From NCBI GenBank assembly GCA_037176885.1, contig JAWWNJ010000111.1:186001-250000 (forward strand): DNA of 64,000 nt, given 5' to 3'. Under the pieces are notes generated by a model. It had not been told where the DNA came from and searched no databases. It saw only the letters and a list, made by a program, of their open reading frames with translations. Position numbers and translations under genes: made by a program. Below, in pieces: positions 1 through 12,468 of the stretch; within the stretch, counting starts at the first letter, position 1, and each line of letters begins with the position of its first letter. This stretch comes from Favolaschia claudopus. Lineage: Eukaryota > Basidiomycota > Agaricomycetes > Agaricales > Mycenaceae.

Positions 1-6
1 GTCGTT

Positions 7-3000
7 TTGCTATCGGATATAAATGGCCGTACCGGTTCAAGACAAGTTCCTCAAATGGAAGTCGAGTGGCCTCGCTGTTCCTCAGACGAGACCGTCAACA
101 CGCGGAGACAAGCAATTCTCGAATGTGATTCCTACGGACTCTGTATCGTTAACGGGACTGCGCTAGAGACCGTTTCTCCTGGTCGCTACACATCGCACCA
201 ACCAACTGGACAGTCAACAATTGACTACGCATTCGTGTCATACAGCCTCCTTTCTTTTGTTAAAGAGCTTCACGTTGATCTGCCAACATCGGACCCGAAA
301 GATGACTGGGCCGACCACACTCGTATTGCTCTCAGGCTGGATATTTCGCAACTGGCCACCGTTTCGGTCTCAAAATCAAGTCGCAAATCACAGAGGGTGC
401 AGCCGCCTTCCCCTGTGTCTGGACTCCGCGATTCCCGACTCATAGATCGCTTGTATCAAGAGACAATGGAGTCGGCGCAATCAAGAGATGATGCTCTAGA
501 GTCGCTGTGGGGTCCTCTCACCGCCGAATCTCCGCCATCCTACGTGTATGTGGACGGAATCGGCCGTAAATCATCTTCTGCAGGGGCGGGGGTGTATCTT
601 GGACCAGGCTCACCTCTGAACATGTCACTCGCGGTGCCGGGGCCACTGGCTGGAACAGCAGATCGCGCGCGGCTGTTTGCAATATATAAAGCTCTCCAAA
701 TCATCAACCCTTCAACCACGCTGGTAATTTACTGCCCCTCAAAAATGATCATCCGCCAGCTTTGCTACTCTGCTGCAAAGAACATGAATCTGGGATGGCC
801 AGGCGCAAATGCGGATTTATTCAAAGCTACAATCAAGCTGTTGGCTGCACGGCATGCTCGTACCTGTTTCGTGCATATTGACTCTGACTCGAAAAATCAA
901 TCCAAGAAACAGGCTTACTTGCTCGCAAAGCAGAGCTTCCAAACGCGCCAATGTGCAGATTCCAACCCGGATCCTTTCGTCGCTGATCTCGTTGTATTTC
1001 CGCCTCAGAACGACATGGCTATTCCTCTCAACGGCAAGCACAAAGTTTACACGAACTTGCCCGAGGTATCACCCCCCAAACCGAAATTGTGGCAAACTGG
1101 GATCGACGATGACGAAGATTTGAACGAAGAAATTTCGGCGCACCGTGGGCGAGCAAAGGCCCATTCGCTCAAGGCGGGTTTACGAAAACAACCATTGGCA
1201 TGCAAAACACACAAGGATTTCTGGGATTTCGTTCGCAAACGAACTGATCCTCGAGCGCAGAAATCCAAGGTCGGGCTTCACGAGCTTTCTGATGACTTCA
1301 AAGGCCGGTTAAACTATCCAGAAGTCATGCCGTCGTCTTTTAATGCAGAGCAACTTGCATTAAACAAACGGATGGCAGCGGATCTCAATCCTCCTCCTGA
1401 CAACTCTCCGAGAAAATCATATACAAGGGATATCACCATCGAAGAGATTGAGTCCATCCAACGGCATATTAAGTCGCATGGACTAGAGACAGCTGTCGGC
1501 TGCGACGATTTCTCATACGAGGAATGTCTAACTGTCCCAAACGAGAAACTGCTTGAATTTTTTCATTTTGTATCAACAACGGAGACGCTCCGAGAGCTTG
1601 GTTAATTGCAATACTCATTGGAAATCTGAAAAAGGATAAAGATCCCACCGATCCAGCAAGCTACCAATTGATTGCGCTCGAGTGCTGTATGCTCAAAATG
1701 TTGACTCTGATCATTGACCGACGCATTCGCGAAGGAGCTGAAGATATTGGTGCTATCCCCGTCACTCAGAATGGATTTCAAGACCATCTTCGGACCAACG
1801 ATAATGTATTTGTCCTCCGAACGATGATAGAAATGGCGTGGTCGGAAGATCTTCCCTTAGAGTCACTCCGGCAGCGGATTTGGATTTGGATTTGGATTTG
1901 ATGGGATTTGGAGCTGATGGGTGACGATCAGTCACCAATCAGTCACCGTTGCCAACTGATGACGGGACTGTTCCAGCGCATTGTCTCGTCGGCATTTTCC
2001 CGCCATCCCGCTCCATTTCCCGCCGTGCCTGCGCTGGCACTTAAGAGGTCTGCTATAGCAATAAAGTTAGGCAGGCAACATATAGTAATCAAAGCACACC
2101 ATTTTCAAAAAGTGCGCCGCTCTGGAGGCAAGCAATGGGCTCAATGAAGGAGCTCGTCGTCGTCGCCGACGAGCAGGCATGTTGCAAACACAACGGCGGC
2201 TAACGTCGGACATCCCGCGGACTACGTTACATACAGACATCAGTTCCACCATCAAATCCAAATCCCATCAAATCCAGATCCTGCTCCGCTGCCGGAGTAA
2301 CCCTTATATGTTGCATATCTGGACCTCAAGAACGCCTTTCCGCACACTGATCGGCCAACCCTCTGGGTCAAACTGGCAAAACTCGGAATTTTAGGGCCTC
2401 TGATTGAATGGCTGAAGTCCCTCTATGATCGTATCGGATACTACGCCTGGACGGCAAGTATGGAGCCATATTCAAGTCTCTTCTGGGTATTCTTACAGGC
2501 GACCCCGGTTCGCCGCGCTTGTGGAATTTATTCATGGCGGATTTCATACTGCAAAATTTCCCAGGAGACATCGTCTTGAACGGAGCGCCGATCAACCAAA
2601 CCGCTCATGCCGACGACATTATGATGGCAACGACTACCGAACACGGTTTTCAGTTCCATCTCAATGAATCCCAACATTGGGCTGACGACAATGGCTGTTT
2701 AACCTCGATCCCGAAATGCTTATACCAAATTTATGAGCCTCGCCGTCGCAAACCCGGGCTATCGCCTGTATTTCATCTCAATGGAAAGCCTATCGAACGC
2801 GTCATCAAGGGCTGTTATCTAGGCATCCACATCGAGACAAACACAAATTTCATTTGGCGAGAACAATACAAAGTCAAGGCGAAGAAAGCCCGGACTGCAG
2901 CTAATGTTATCCTGGGACTCCACCGATTCGTTGGTGACTTAACAACCTGGGATGCGCGGACTCTTTACGTGGCTCGCGTTGACCCGTATCTCATTGCGGG

Positions 3001-3968
3001 ATGCGAGGTTTCTCTTGATGTCGATGCAAAAAGCCTCAAATTACTTGAAGATGTTCAGTGCATGTTCATCCGTCGTATGCTTGGAATCTCCGCGCGCTCA
3101 ATGCGAGCCGTGCTATTCTCGGAAACTGGTATTTGGCCAATTCGGTATCGACGCGTCTATCTGGCCCTCAAGAATCTCAAGAATCTTTCTTACCTCATTA
3201 AGCTGAAGGCAACAGACGTAAAACCACAGCGGCCTGCGTGGAACGCACTCCAACAATCCATTTCCCTGGCGCGTTCTGAGAAGATTTCGTGGGTCAATGA
3301 CCTCTGGGCATTGTCTTGTCAAGGCTGTTTATACCCGTTGCGCCCGATATTTCCACCGAGGTTACTGTTAAGACTGTCAAGGAAGCAATGAATAATGTAA
3401 AATTATCGATGGAAGCATGGATCAACCACGACGTGGAAACATCGTCCAAGACAAAAGATCTTCTCGCGGGGCGCCTCGAAATGGCTCCGACACCGGAAAG
3501 CTCGTCAAGAAAGCTCTGGATTTTCGCCTTCACCTCCGAATAACGTCCACCAGGCATCGTCGCGCTCTGACAAAGATGGTTGTCTCGAGTCATTCCCTTG
3601 CGGTTGAACGAAGGCGCTGGGCCGAACGGGACAAACCAAAAGTTCCTCGTGAATATCGACTGTGTCGTTTTTGCAAGTCGGATATTGAAGACCCCCCTCA
3701 TGCTATGTTCATCTGTAACCATCCAGCACTATTGCAACTGCGGGAAGCTTTCTTACAGAAGATTTACGGCGAGCTCCCGGACATCAAAGATCTTGTTGCA
3801 AAGAACTCCTTTGCTACTCCTTGGGATTTCTTTCGAGACCTACTCCCACGTCGTCAAATTACGCCGCTACTGGCTAAATTCGCTTACGACGTCTTGACCA
3901 TCTTTGATCAGGCGCCTATGCTTTATGTCTACCCTCCAGACAACGCGATTACGCCGGGTTCAAACTGA
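7..3968 (+). pseudogene. LINE polyprotein remnant: endonuclease, RNase H-like, reverse transcriptase, zinc knuckle
   Basis: The first open segment (7-1605) holds the C-terminal half of an exonuclease-endonuclease-phosphatase domain (DINGRTG, then STIDYAFVS, then WADHTRIAL). An RNase H-like stretch follows at about residues 178-310 (YVYVDGIGRKSSSAGAG). Its expected acidic and histidine positions look altered, so it is probably inactive. A frameshift near 1568 leads into the RT palm. The RT is interrupted at 1862-2300, resumes at YVAYLDLKNAFP, shifts frame again near 2455, and continues through GDPGSPRLWN and AHADDIMM (2519-3391). A further shift near 3350 leads to the C-terminal segment ending at 3968, with the zinc-knuckle-like CRFC...H...C pattern. 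RNase H between endonuclease and RT differs from the usual C-terminal position. Domain calls are from motif recognition. Confidence 0.85.
1862..2300. mobile_element. 439-bp hAT-like MITE inserted in the LINE reverse transcriptase
   Basis: Both ends carry GTCACTCCGGCAGCGGA-type inverted repeats (16 of 17 match when one flanking base is included), followed inside by GGATTTGGATTTGG arrays in opposite orientation. It is flanked by an 8-bp duplication, CCCTTAGA at 1854-1861 and CCCTTATA at 2301-2308 (one mismatch). Removing it brings DLPL directly next to YVAYLDL in the RT, as expected for an insertion. No internal coding region is credible. The 8-bp duplication suggests hAT-type mobilisation, which is inference. 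Confidence 0.85.
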
Positions 3969-4343
3969 TCAATATCTTTGACTGGCTATTCTACGCCAGC
4001 CCAAAAGTCCATGTGCTTGTTTCTGAGGAAGCAAGATGGTGCGCATACACATTGCAAAGGGACGACATGCGACAGCGTCGGTTTTACTGGTGGATACCGG
4101 GGATTTATACCTGGGAAGAGAGAACTCGACCCAGGTCCCACAGGGTTTTAACCGGAGGTCCCGCCATTCCAACGGCCGGCCAGTTCACCGATAGCCAGCG
4201 TCTTGCATGATCTAATCCCTGGAACATGTGTGTGCTGGGTTGGCAGTCTTTAGCGACATGTAGAGATAGACACCCCTACAGTAACTAATTATTTGTCTTC
4301 CGTAAACTCGTTGTTCAGGCATTTGGACCACGCGAGTATAATA

Positions 4344-5260
4344 TTACAATATCTAATACTGTGGCCAGAAACTGGCATACAAATCATATTTTATGCAGGA
4401 TTGCCGTCGAAAGCGTCTCTCATTGACAGTGATGGTTGTTTGACCTAAGGGCTTTTGATCGGATGATTTGATATCATGATGTGGCTGTGACCTCCCTTCT
4501 CCACGAACAGCGGGATGGTGAGCAAAATTCTGGAAAGCAGGAGCACTGAAAAAATCGGGTGGGGCGCTGAAAACAATATATTAATCCATGTCTTGAACAC
4601 CTTCAAGCTAGATTTTCCAATTTTGAATTTTGACCCCGCGGATCAGAGGGAACTGGGCAAAGCCGGAGAATTCACTCTGAAGGAATTGAAGATTGGGGCA
4701 TAAAACACGTATTGGCACATAAACCAAGCCGAAAGAGGCTCGCTGTCGTCACCAATTTTGCACCTAAGATGGCCGGCATCAAACGCGTGACGCGACGCGT
4801 TGTCATGCCGTCACTGTACCTCCGCATCCACCGAATTCCGCCCTCCCGCCACTTTGAATGCTGGCAATTGATGGACTCGATGGCCTGGCAGGCCGCGTGA
4901 TCCATATCAGCTAGCCGCGTTTTCTGAGTACCGGCAACGGCGGTCCAAGAATCGTGCGCTGACTAAGCTCGGCTAATGTCACATCGTGGCAAATTGTACT
5001 CGACCTTCTCTCCGGGCCTGCTGAGCCTTGCTCGACCCCTCTAAATTCCTCTACATAGCAATCTCATCAAATCCGTGCTTTAGGAATACATCCATGTACT
5101 TTTTATTGGAAAAACATGCAAGAGAACGAGCAATATGAGAGTTGTTTGGCCGTGCTTTCTGTACCTTCATCACTGCGAATCAGAGTGCACCATTACAGCC
5201 CGTCACGCACCCATTTTCGGGCAAGAAACTGGTCTAAATAACACTTTAAGGCATTTTAAA
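4344..5260. other. No recognisable gene
   Basis: Only short, unconvincing open frames are present. No repeat structure or family was recognised. Confidence 0.5.
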
Positions 5261-5375
5261 TGTAATGTCCAGAAAGAAATTGCAAATTTCTCCCCGCAAC
5301 TGGATGAAATGGGCGCCGAGTTCCAAGGATCTGCGATTCAGGGGAGACAACAAAAAATCTATTCTGGACATTACA
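5261..5375. repeat. 115-bp inverted-repeat mini-element
   Basis: The ends are a perfect 14-bp inverted repeat, TGTAATGTCCAGAA, with about 87 bp between the arms. It has the size and shape of a very small MITE. The flanks are AT-rich, so no target duplication can be assigned with certainty. Confidence 0.5.
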
Positions 5376-5564
5376 AATGAAATGATTTGACAGCAATTTC
5401 CAGATACTCAGTTGTGCTACAGAGAGCGCGCCAGAAAAAATACCAGATTTTGCCATCAAGACTGAGATTTTGGCCGGTGTGACCAAATGTGACGCGCACG
5501 ATGATTTGATCAAAATCCTCCGACATTGCCGGTACTCACGTTTTCGTTTTCGATTTTCGTTCAT

Positions 5565-5813
5565 ACTGTTCTAGCCTAGCTTTAACTGGCTATTCTCGCG
5601 AAGGTCTTCACCAAATAGATTGTCGAATTGACGTTTGAATGTGGCCCATGCGTCGTCTTCGATGCCAGAGGTCGTGGTGAGAATACGATGAATTTTGTTG
5701 TCGTCCGGCGTAGCATCCGGAACCGAATCGGGCAGGCGTCGAGCAAGTTGACCCAGCTTCTTGAACAGGCTTCGCTATTCGTCTTCATCCGTCGCGAATG
5801 CATGCAAAGTTAA
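5565..5813 (-). pseudogene. Fragment of an unidentified protein-coding gene
   Basis: On the minus strand one frame reads SLFKKLGQLARRLPDSV and onward through GIEDDAWATFKRQF to NSQLKLG, which has protein-like composition. It is broken by an in-frame TAG at about 5775-5777 and has no start or downstream domain. It resembles fragments of uncharacterised basidiomycete genes, but I cannot name a family. It may equally be a chance frame. Confidence 0.35.
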
Positions 5814-5864
5814 AAAGCACAAGCTTCCACCGCACGCCGCTGATCCGCAGTCAATTCACTGGAT

Positions 5865-5940
5865 GGGATGGCATAAGAGTCTGGTCACGAGACTAGTTCC
5901 CTTTGGGATGGCATAAGAGTCTGGTCACGAGACTAATTCC
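5865..5940. repeat. Tandem duplication, 40-bp period
   Basis: A 36-bp segment beginning GGGATGGCATAAGAGTCTGG occurs at 5865 and again at 5905 with one G/A difference. It lies just left of the 5962 MITE. Confidence 0.8.
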
Positions 5941-5961
5941 CGGCTGGCAGCCAGGGCGGAC

Positions 5962-6505
5962 TATGGTTGCGGCCAAAACTTCATGACCAGTCGCAATTTT
6001 GCTCAAAATCCTTCGGGATTCGAGATTTAGCAGGAACTAGGGTATGGTTTATAGGTGAAATTTTTATTTCAGAGGAATCGGAGGTACTCCTAACTTAGGG
6101 TTACAAAACGCGAAATTTGAACAGCGAAAAGCCAAAATTGTGTGTACTAAACTCACGAATTTGAGGCAGCTAATCAAGTCTTTCTCTGCATTCTGCCTCT
6201 GCAACCCCGAACCCCTTCTTCCGGACCCCACAGTGAAAGTGAAATATCCTAACCAAGAAATCGGCAATGGCCAGGCGACATTGATGCTGCTGCACAGCCA
6301 CCGGTCCGAGTGATCCGCAATCAAAAGAATTGCCGTGCAAAACATGGAAACCCAATTTTTCGAAGTTTTGCTCCAGTCCGTTTGTAGTTTACCTTCTTGC
6401 AATGCTATTTACACAATCCCAGGATGTCTTGATGAAAACTGACGTGACAGTATCAATTACCAAATTGGGACTGCGACTTGTCACGAAGTTCGGTCCGCAA
6501 CCATA
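5962..6505. mobile_element. TA-flanked MITE, family A copy 1
   Basis: Inverted ends start TATGGTTGCGGCC on the left and mirror as GGTCCGCAACCATA on the right, with TA at both borders as expected for Tc1/mariner-type insertion. A second copy in inverted orientation lies at 56833-57381. The interior shows no credible coding frame. Confidence 0.88.
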
Positions 6506-6960
6506 GCAGAGCTACACAAGGAAGGTCTTCATCTGTGGACTCTGGACTGCGCCTCCAGTGCGCCCTGGCTAAGCTCCAGCTCTGTGTTCCACAGAGATCC
6601 TTGGGCCAGCCTCTGTTGCTCTCGTCTGGCAAGAGGTATGAGCTATGGTGCATCCCAGACGCTAGGCTCTGCTCATGCTCTGCCTGCTGCGAGTCACAGA
6701 CTCGGGGTATGCACACTGGGGGGAATAGCAGAGCTATGGAGGCATAACCTCTAATGCATAGACTCCGCAGTATCGCCCCAGCAATGCTCCAGGTCTTCCC
6801 TCAAGGCAGCAACCTGTAGCTGTTTAGGCCTGCCCGTATTGCTCCTGTCTGACCTGCAGGGTATGTTGAGTGCATCCCTGGCGCTATAGAGCTAACGCTC
6901 CAGCAGCCTCTGAGTCTACGCTATGCATAGACTCAGGGTATGCACTCCCTATACATCCCC
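6506..6960. other. Degenerate repetitive stretch, no gene
   Basis: The stretch contains recurring GGTATGCAC-like and CTCCAG-type words and a small palindrome (GAGTCTA...TAGACTC near 6915-6937). No family was recognised. Confidence 0.4.
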
Positions 6961-9900
6961 TACAGCCCCCCACTTTTTCTTCGTGTAGTCCATGCGAAGA
7001 CGCTGAACGAAAAATTATTCCTCCATATTTGCGGAAGAAAAAATAATCGGAGGGAAAAATGGGTGCTGTTGCGAAGCAGGTGAATGTGGAGGCCGGAAGT
7101 CGAGTCCAGGGGAAAGAGAAGACGGAACGGGTGGTGATGTGTCAGGCCGGATGAGGAAGGGATATGGAAATGGGTTTGAGATGCAGCAGTATGATGGGCA
7201 GGAAGACCACAGGCAAGTCGAAGGGGCGAAGCTGAACATGATGGGAGTGTCGTGGCACGGGCAAATGAAGTGCATTGAGAAGCATATGACATAATTGGCC
7301 TTCGAGATCGTGGCCGCCGGTAGGTAAGTAAGTATGTAGGTAGAATTGGAGAGACGGCATAATGGAGAAACGAGACACAGGACGTAGCGACTAGCGCACA
7401 GACCCATGTTGGATAGTGTTGCATCTGCAGCTTCTGCTTGGGGTAGGATGAAGCTGCAGATGCAAATCCTTAACTTCGCCTCCTTCGGAAGTCGAGGAAA
7501 TACTGACCAGCAGCGGATCGACCGCGCTCGGTGTGAATAAGAGAGGGACTTGAATCTCGCAAGTCGCTCTGGGAATGTGTCGTGAAAGCACAGCTTCCTC
7601 GTCAAGCATGTTCTGAATGCGTATGAATAACTGGTAGCACGTAAACGTGCAGGGACAAGACAGACAGCAGGGGCAGCTAATGGCGAGACTGGTCGGCACA
7701 TCTCACGCAGCGCTCCACAGCTGATATGAATAGGGAATACGGGAAGCGGAATGACTAGCGCATTTAAGCACAACAAGTTGAGGCGGATTGCCAAGGAACC
7801 GTGGCGACGCGTCGCTAGCGCCAGGTGTAGGACAGGATGCGAGAAGCAAGGCAGCGTTCAAAAACGCGCCCGCGACTCGAGCGGTGAGATGGGGTAGGAG
7901 TGGCGAGGACGTCGGTCACAAGAGTGTATAGGACAGACAGCCGCCAGATGTGCATTGTAGAATGAATCGGCAAGAAGAGTGAGCGCGAAGATGTATGAGA
8001 CAGACACCCGCAGCTACACCCGTGATTGAATGGCGCGGAGCAGTAGCGGTACCGTCTTCGTTGTGGTGTTGCTCCAGAATCCAGATCCCTCAGCCCCCCA
8101 GCGACAGCGCAAGGAAGAATGAAACTTCAGAATCGCTATGGCCCCAGCGACGACAAAAGAAGGAGAGAAAATTTGAGATCATGAATCCCAGCCTCCGCGT
8201 GCCCCATGCGCCCGAGGCCGAACTTCCGCTCAAATGCGCAGCGAAAAGGGAAATTGGCATGGAATGCCAGCGGAGGAAGCAAAACGGAGGACGAATAAAT
8301 GACCAACTAGCAGCCCTGACGACTCAGCGTCGGCGCTTCGTAGCCGTTGTCAATGCGGGGAACGAGGAGATGCGCTGCATCGTCGACATGGCGCGGTGTA
8401 TAAGAAGATGGGAATTGAAGCATGCTAAAACTTGAGGAGATTCGGTTGTCTCCGGCAAACACGTTTGATCGTGACTTCGGGTCACGGGTTCCGAGGAGTA
8501 GCGCACTTGCGGTTCAAGCCCCGGTCGGCCGGCGGCTGGGAAATTCAACTTTAACAGACGCGCGGCAACAAATCATCCATCACACTTTGTCTGATCAGGC
8601 GTACGCTGCCGCCTTGATCCTTTGACGCCCATCCTACGGGGATCGCAACCTCGGCAAGCACTGGCCAAAGGCCGTCGGACCGGGACTTCATGCCCGAGGC
8701 ACTGGGAGTTGATTGGTTGCATAAAAAGGGTGACGTGGGAGGAAAGGACGGACTGGAAACGATTAATCATGTAGTCAGTTGATGTCGGCATGTCGTGTAC
8801 CATAGCCGCTTGCAGCGGCTCGAGCACGTTAATTGATCTCAACAACAACAACAATGATGTCGTTGGCAAGATCTTCGTCAGCGAGCATGCTCTCATTCCA
8901 CTCCCCATACGGGTTTACTTCGCGGTTGAGAATGAATTGACGAGAAAGTAATGCGAAGACACGAGCACAATAAACCCCGCGCCCAAGACCACAGGAGCAA
9001 GTGAGCAGAGTCACCCCAGCGTGCATAAGTGGCTAGTCCCGGGGTCACATAGAAATTCAGCATTGTTCGGATTCCCATTAGTCGATATCACTCAGGTAGT
9101 GCGACACTTCTCACCGACCCTCAGATCATGACCTCTCCGTATGTGCCATCCACTTATGATGTCCTGAACTAATTATGTGCAGTGAGATCGGGGATGGAAT
9201 CGAGATCTTCGGAGACGGAAATGTTCCCTCCGCGTTCAAGGCTTTCCCTGAAGAGCATGTTTGTAACCAATTTTTGCGAATGGTTTCAACTGCCTGCCTT
9301 GGACGGCTGAATTTGCGCCACAAGTAGAGTCAATGCGGATTTTATCCGTGCAATAGTTTAGTATATATGCTTTATGTTTATGAATTATACATGCCTTATG
9401 CCTATGAGTTACAACTTCAAGCTTAATTGTACCACATTAGCGCCGAGAACGCGAATGATAACTCAAAACAACGTGAAATTAACAAAGAATTCATCTATAT
9501 CTTGCTCTGGCCGAAAGAATGCAGATTACTCTCTGAAACCTCGCTGTTTTTTTCGGTAAATTCAGTACAGAGGTCTATCCGTACCTTATCTAATTGTTTC
9601 CGGATCCTCCAGATATCAGACTGACGGCGATACCGCGCAAAGCAAGCAGGTAAGAGCATCACGAGGTCACGTGACCGCGTCAGACTTCCCCTCAATCCGG
9701 TTTGTCCGAGTTCAACCGAGCAGTTTTTATCAGAATCTATGTATTGATATCCCATCCTTAATAATTCGGACTTGTTTGTTTTCTTAGCAGAAGAAAGAAA
9801 CTGGCTCACCTTGTCCGCCCATTGGAGAGACCGAGGAGTGTTCTGGGTCCCATTGCCTAATCGGGCAAGCACCCGGCCATCAACGAAGCGGTGCTCCGGC

Positions 9901-10505
9901 TTTCCATACGAGGCTGACATATATGTTTTAGTTTCGAACAGCGGCGGAACGGGACGGTGGTATAATTATGAACCTAATAATGATTTCCCTATACTTGAAG
10001 AAAGTCCTATTTTAACCAACAAGGTGAGATACTTGGGGTTCATGTTTTGAGTACGGACCGTTAGATTCAACACACCTCGACGCATGGGAGAACTAAATTT
10101 AGCCCTCGAATTCGAAGAATTCGAAGACTGATTCGACGAATGCAAGGCAATGTGGGTTCATGTTGAGTCAACATATGAATTCCTAGAATCAAAGCATTCT
10201 TGGAATATTTCAAACCCGCCAGAAATGAGCATCCCGTACGCCACGATGGCAAAATTCTGTTCCGGGGCACGCGCATCACGGCGACTGAGTCGGCATGTTG
10301 CAACCTGGAGCGAACATGTCAGGAACAAAGACCATATATGGTAATTTTCTCTTGATTGCCAGCCGGTGAACAATGTGTCCAGTGAACAATTGGGCTAACG
10401 CGTAACACCCGGTGAACAACCGGTCGGAATAGTACAGTAGCTACTGTATGGGCGATATACTGTATATTTATTATTTGCGACATGTGTGGTAAATTAGGGT
10501 ACAAC
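6961..10505. other. Long stretch without a recognisable gene
   Basis: Several open frames exist, including a 259-codon one on the minus strand at 7015-7794. Their composition is not protein-like and no motif or exon pattern supports them. No inverted-repeat element was recognised here. Confidence 0.45.
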
Positions 10506-10507
10506 TA

Positions 10508-11081
10508 GGGGCGCTCAATTCTTAGCTCGTCGGCTCGTCTCGTCCCAGAAATTATTTAATTGCATGATGAGCTGATGAGCTGCTGATCCCACTCCGCATT
10601 TCTCTCCACTTCCCATCAAATTTGATCCCCTCATCAAAAAATCGACATTTTACGGACGAGACGAGCTGACGAGCTACAGCCGTTTTGGAAACAATATACG
10701 GGTTTTGATTGAGTGGTACTCGTTCGTTTGTGCTTACGTTTGTTGACCATTCTGTCATCGGCAAAGCCGGGAGCACCACTCTGTGGGGCGTTGCCGTACC
10801 GCATCAATTGCCGTTGGTCCCTTGTTTTGGCCCTTGCTCGCAAGTCATGGCCGTGTCGAGCTCTGGGCAAGTAGCAGCTGAGTCTTAATCCTCAGTTCTG
10901 TTAACCCCCTGTTTTTTCCCGGTGTTCTCTGGGTGGCGGAAGCAAAGACTCAAATTCGGTTAAAGTGGAGACTGTGGAGCTGGTGATGGGAAGCAAAACA
11001 AAGGTAAGCACAAACGAACGAGCACCACTCAATCAAAACCCGTATATTGTTTCCAAAACGGCTGTAAGAATTGAGCGCCCC
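10508..11081. mobile_element. Outer MITE with ~38-bp inverted ends, split by a younger MITE
   Basis: The left end reads GGGGCGCTCAATTCTTAGCT and continues with GTCGGCTCGTCTCGTCC. The right end is its complement (one mismatch in the inner arm) but is cut in two by the element at 10677-11064. TA borders lie at 10506-10507 and 11082-11083. Without the inner element this one is about 185 bp. Confidence 0.85.
10677..11064. mobile_element. 388-bp TA-flanked MITE, family B copy 1
   Basis: Inverted ends of roughly 65 bp begin CAGCCGTTTTGGAAACAA and include a GATTGAGTGGT segment. TA borders are at 10675-10676 and 11065-11066. It sits inside the right inverted end of the outer MITE and its removal restores that end. 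A second copy lies at 42924-43299. Confidence 0.9.
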
Positions 11082-11094
11082 TACTTACACTTAT

Positions 11095-12090
11095 AGCAAC
11101 AACTTTGTTGTACCGCTGGCAACTTCGAGCTGAATGATAATTAGTATACAGTGCCGGACACGCAAAGTCGACAACTTTGATCTTCCATTTATGGAAGGTG
11201 TGACACATGCCCAGGCGGTTAGTTTTCTGTGTAAACATGTTGTTACAGACCCGAACAACGGTGTTGCACGAGCCGATTTCCCCAAAACTCAAAATCAAAC
11301 AAAATTGACCCCAAAATTTTGGCCGAACACCGAGATTTCATGGGAAAATTACGAAACATAGCGCAATCGACTCCGTTAATTGAGCTGGTTCTGTCCCTGA
11401 TAACATCAAAGCAATTTCACGAGCCGTTTTGGCACAAATTCCTTGGGAAACATCGCCGTATTTGGACAACTTACATCATGTTGATCAATTCTATCACTGT
11501 CAAAGCTTGCCGACCACCATGCCGTGCCGCTGCCGTGGGTTGGTGCTGAAAATTTGCACGGATTACCGCCCAGATTGTAGTTCAGGCCGTCGCCCTTCCA
11601 CTTACACCTGCCAAGGATCAGTAATTTTGCGCTCGGAGCTCAAAAGGGGTACACACAGTTTCGATTTTTGACCTCAAAAATTTGGCCACAGCCAAAATGT
11701 CGTGGGAAAAACTTCGGAGGTGGTTTTTTGAGCTTTTCAGGGGTCGGCGAATCCGAATCTGAAGTCAGATTTATCCCCAAAATTCCCGTTCGCCGGCAAT
11801 CAACATTGTCGACTTTGCGTGTCCGGCACTGTACAACCTCGCGGACGACAACTTTGAGAAGTGACATGTTTGTGATGTGACAACTGATTGTGATTCTATG
11901 CCGGCATCGACAACTTTCACTCTGCTCACAACAGTGTCGACAACAACTTTTTGTCCGTAACGAAACTGGGGCTACAACTCTTTCTGGAGGCAACTTCTTT
12001 TGTATACAACTTGGGCTTGTAACAGTCTGTCTGGCTACAACTGAATCTGGCGACAACTTTGTCTGGTAGCAACTTCTCACTTGTCACTTA
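11095..12090. repeat. Array of CAACTT motifs (+ orientation), with a MITE inserted
   Basis: Words such as GACAACTTTG, GGCAACTTC and TACAACTT recur irregularly, most densely at 11890-12080, where spacing is about 15-30 bp. The mirror-image motif AGTTGT forms an array at 20935-21250. Such spaced arrays resemble subterminal transposase-binding repeats, but no element boundary was established. Confidence 0.55.
11149..11831. mobile_element. 683-bp TA-flanked MITE
   Basis: Inverted ends begin CAGTGCCGGACACGCAAAGT and extend about 26 bp, with TA at 11147-11148 and 11832-11833. The interior holds several related copies of an AAAATTTTGGCC...TGGGAAAA segment but no coding region. Confidence 0.87.
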
Positions 12091-12254
12091 GGAACTCTTG
12101 GTTTTGGTTCGGACTCTGAGTTTGATCTTTCCTCACTAAACTATATGCAGGAAATGTCAAAAATCTCTTTTGAAACATTGAGAGTATGCTATTTATGAGC
12201 CATGCTGCTGACATACCTCGCATGATTTTACCGGGGCCGCTGGTCGCGCCTTAT

Positions 12255-12468
12255 TAGCCTGTTTGCGATGCAGCCATTGAATGGCTAATGGCTACGCAAG
12301 TGCCCGAATTCCGGCGTATTGACGAAAGCTACCCCCGGTCTGAGCATCCAATTTTCATTCCAAATAGCTCTTCTTGACTTCGGCATAAAAGTTTAGCCCA
12401 TCAAACTTTCCCTAATACGGAAATCGGTAGCCATTCAATGGCTCCAATGGCTCTTCGCAAACCCTCTA
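12255..12468. repeat. Inverted-repeat element with CCATTGAATGGCTAC ends
   Basis: Roughly 40-bp imperfect inverted arms share GTTTGCGA, AGCCATTG and CCATTGAATGGCTAC. The span of about 214 bp suggests a MITE. A target duplication could not be assigned. Confidence 0.55.

Larger units (their letters stand above)
1..4343 (+). mobile_element. Decayed non-LTR retrotransposon (LINE), 5' end outside the window
   Basis: A LINE-type element enters from the left edge. Coding sequence runs to 3968 and is followed by about 375 bp of untranslated sequence ending in a short GAGTATAATA tail rather than poly(A). The same tail with CCGTAAACTCG about 30-35 bp upstream recurs at 22325-22407 on the same strand and near 53935 on the opposite strand, which defines the 3' end of this family from three copies. 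The element is inactive: it has at least three frameshifts and a 439-bp inverted-repeat insertion in its reverse transcriptase. Confidence 0.85.

Noticed and set aside
7015..7794. 259-codon open frame on the minus strand
   Set aside because: Cys/Ser/Pro-rich composition without motif, with overlapping open frames on the same strand. It looks like chance openness.
8440..8545. tRNA-like signal (GGTTCAAGCCC, a B-box match)
   Set aside because: The expected T-stem does not pair and no acceptor stem, D-arm or anticodon arm could be built.
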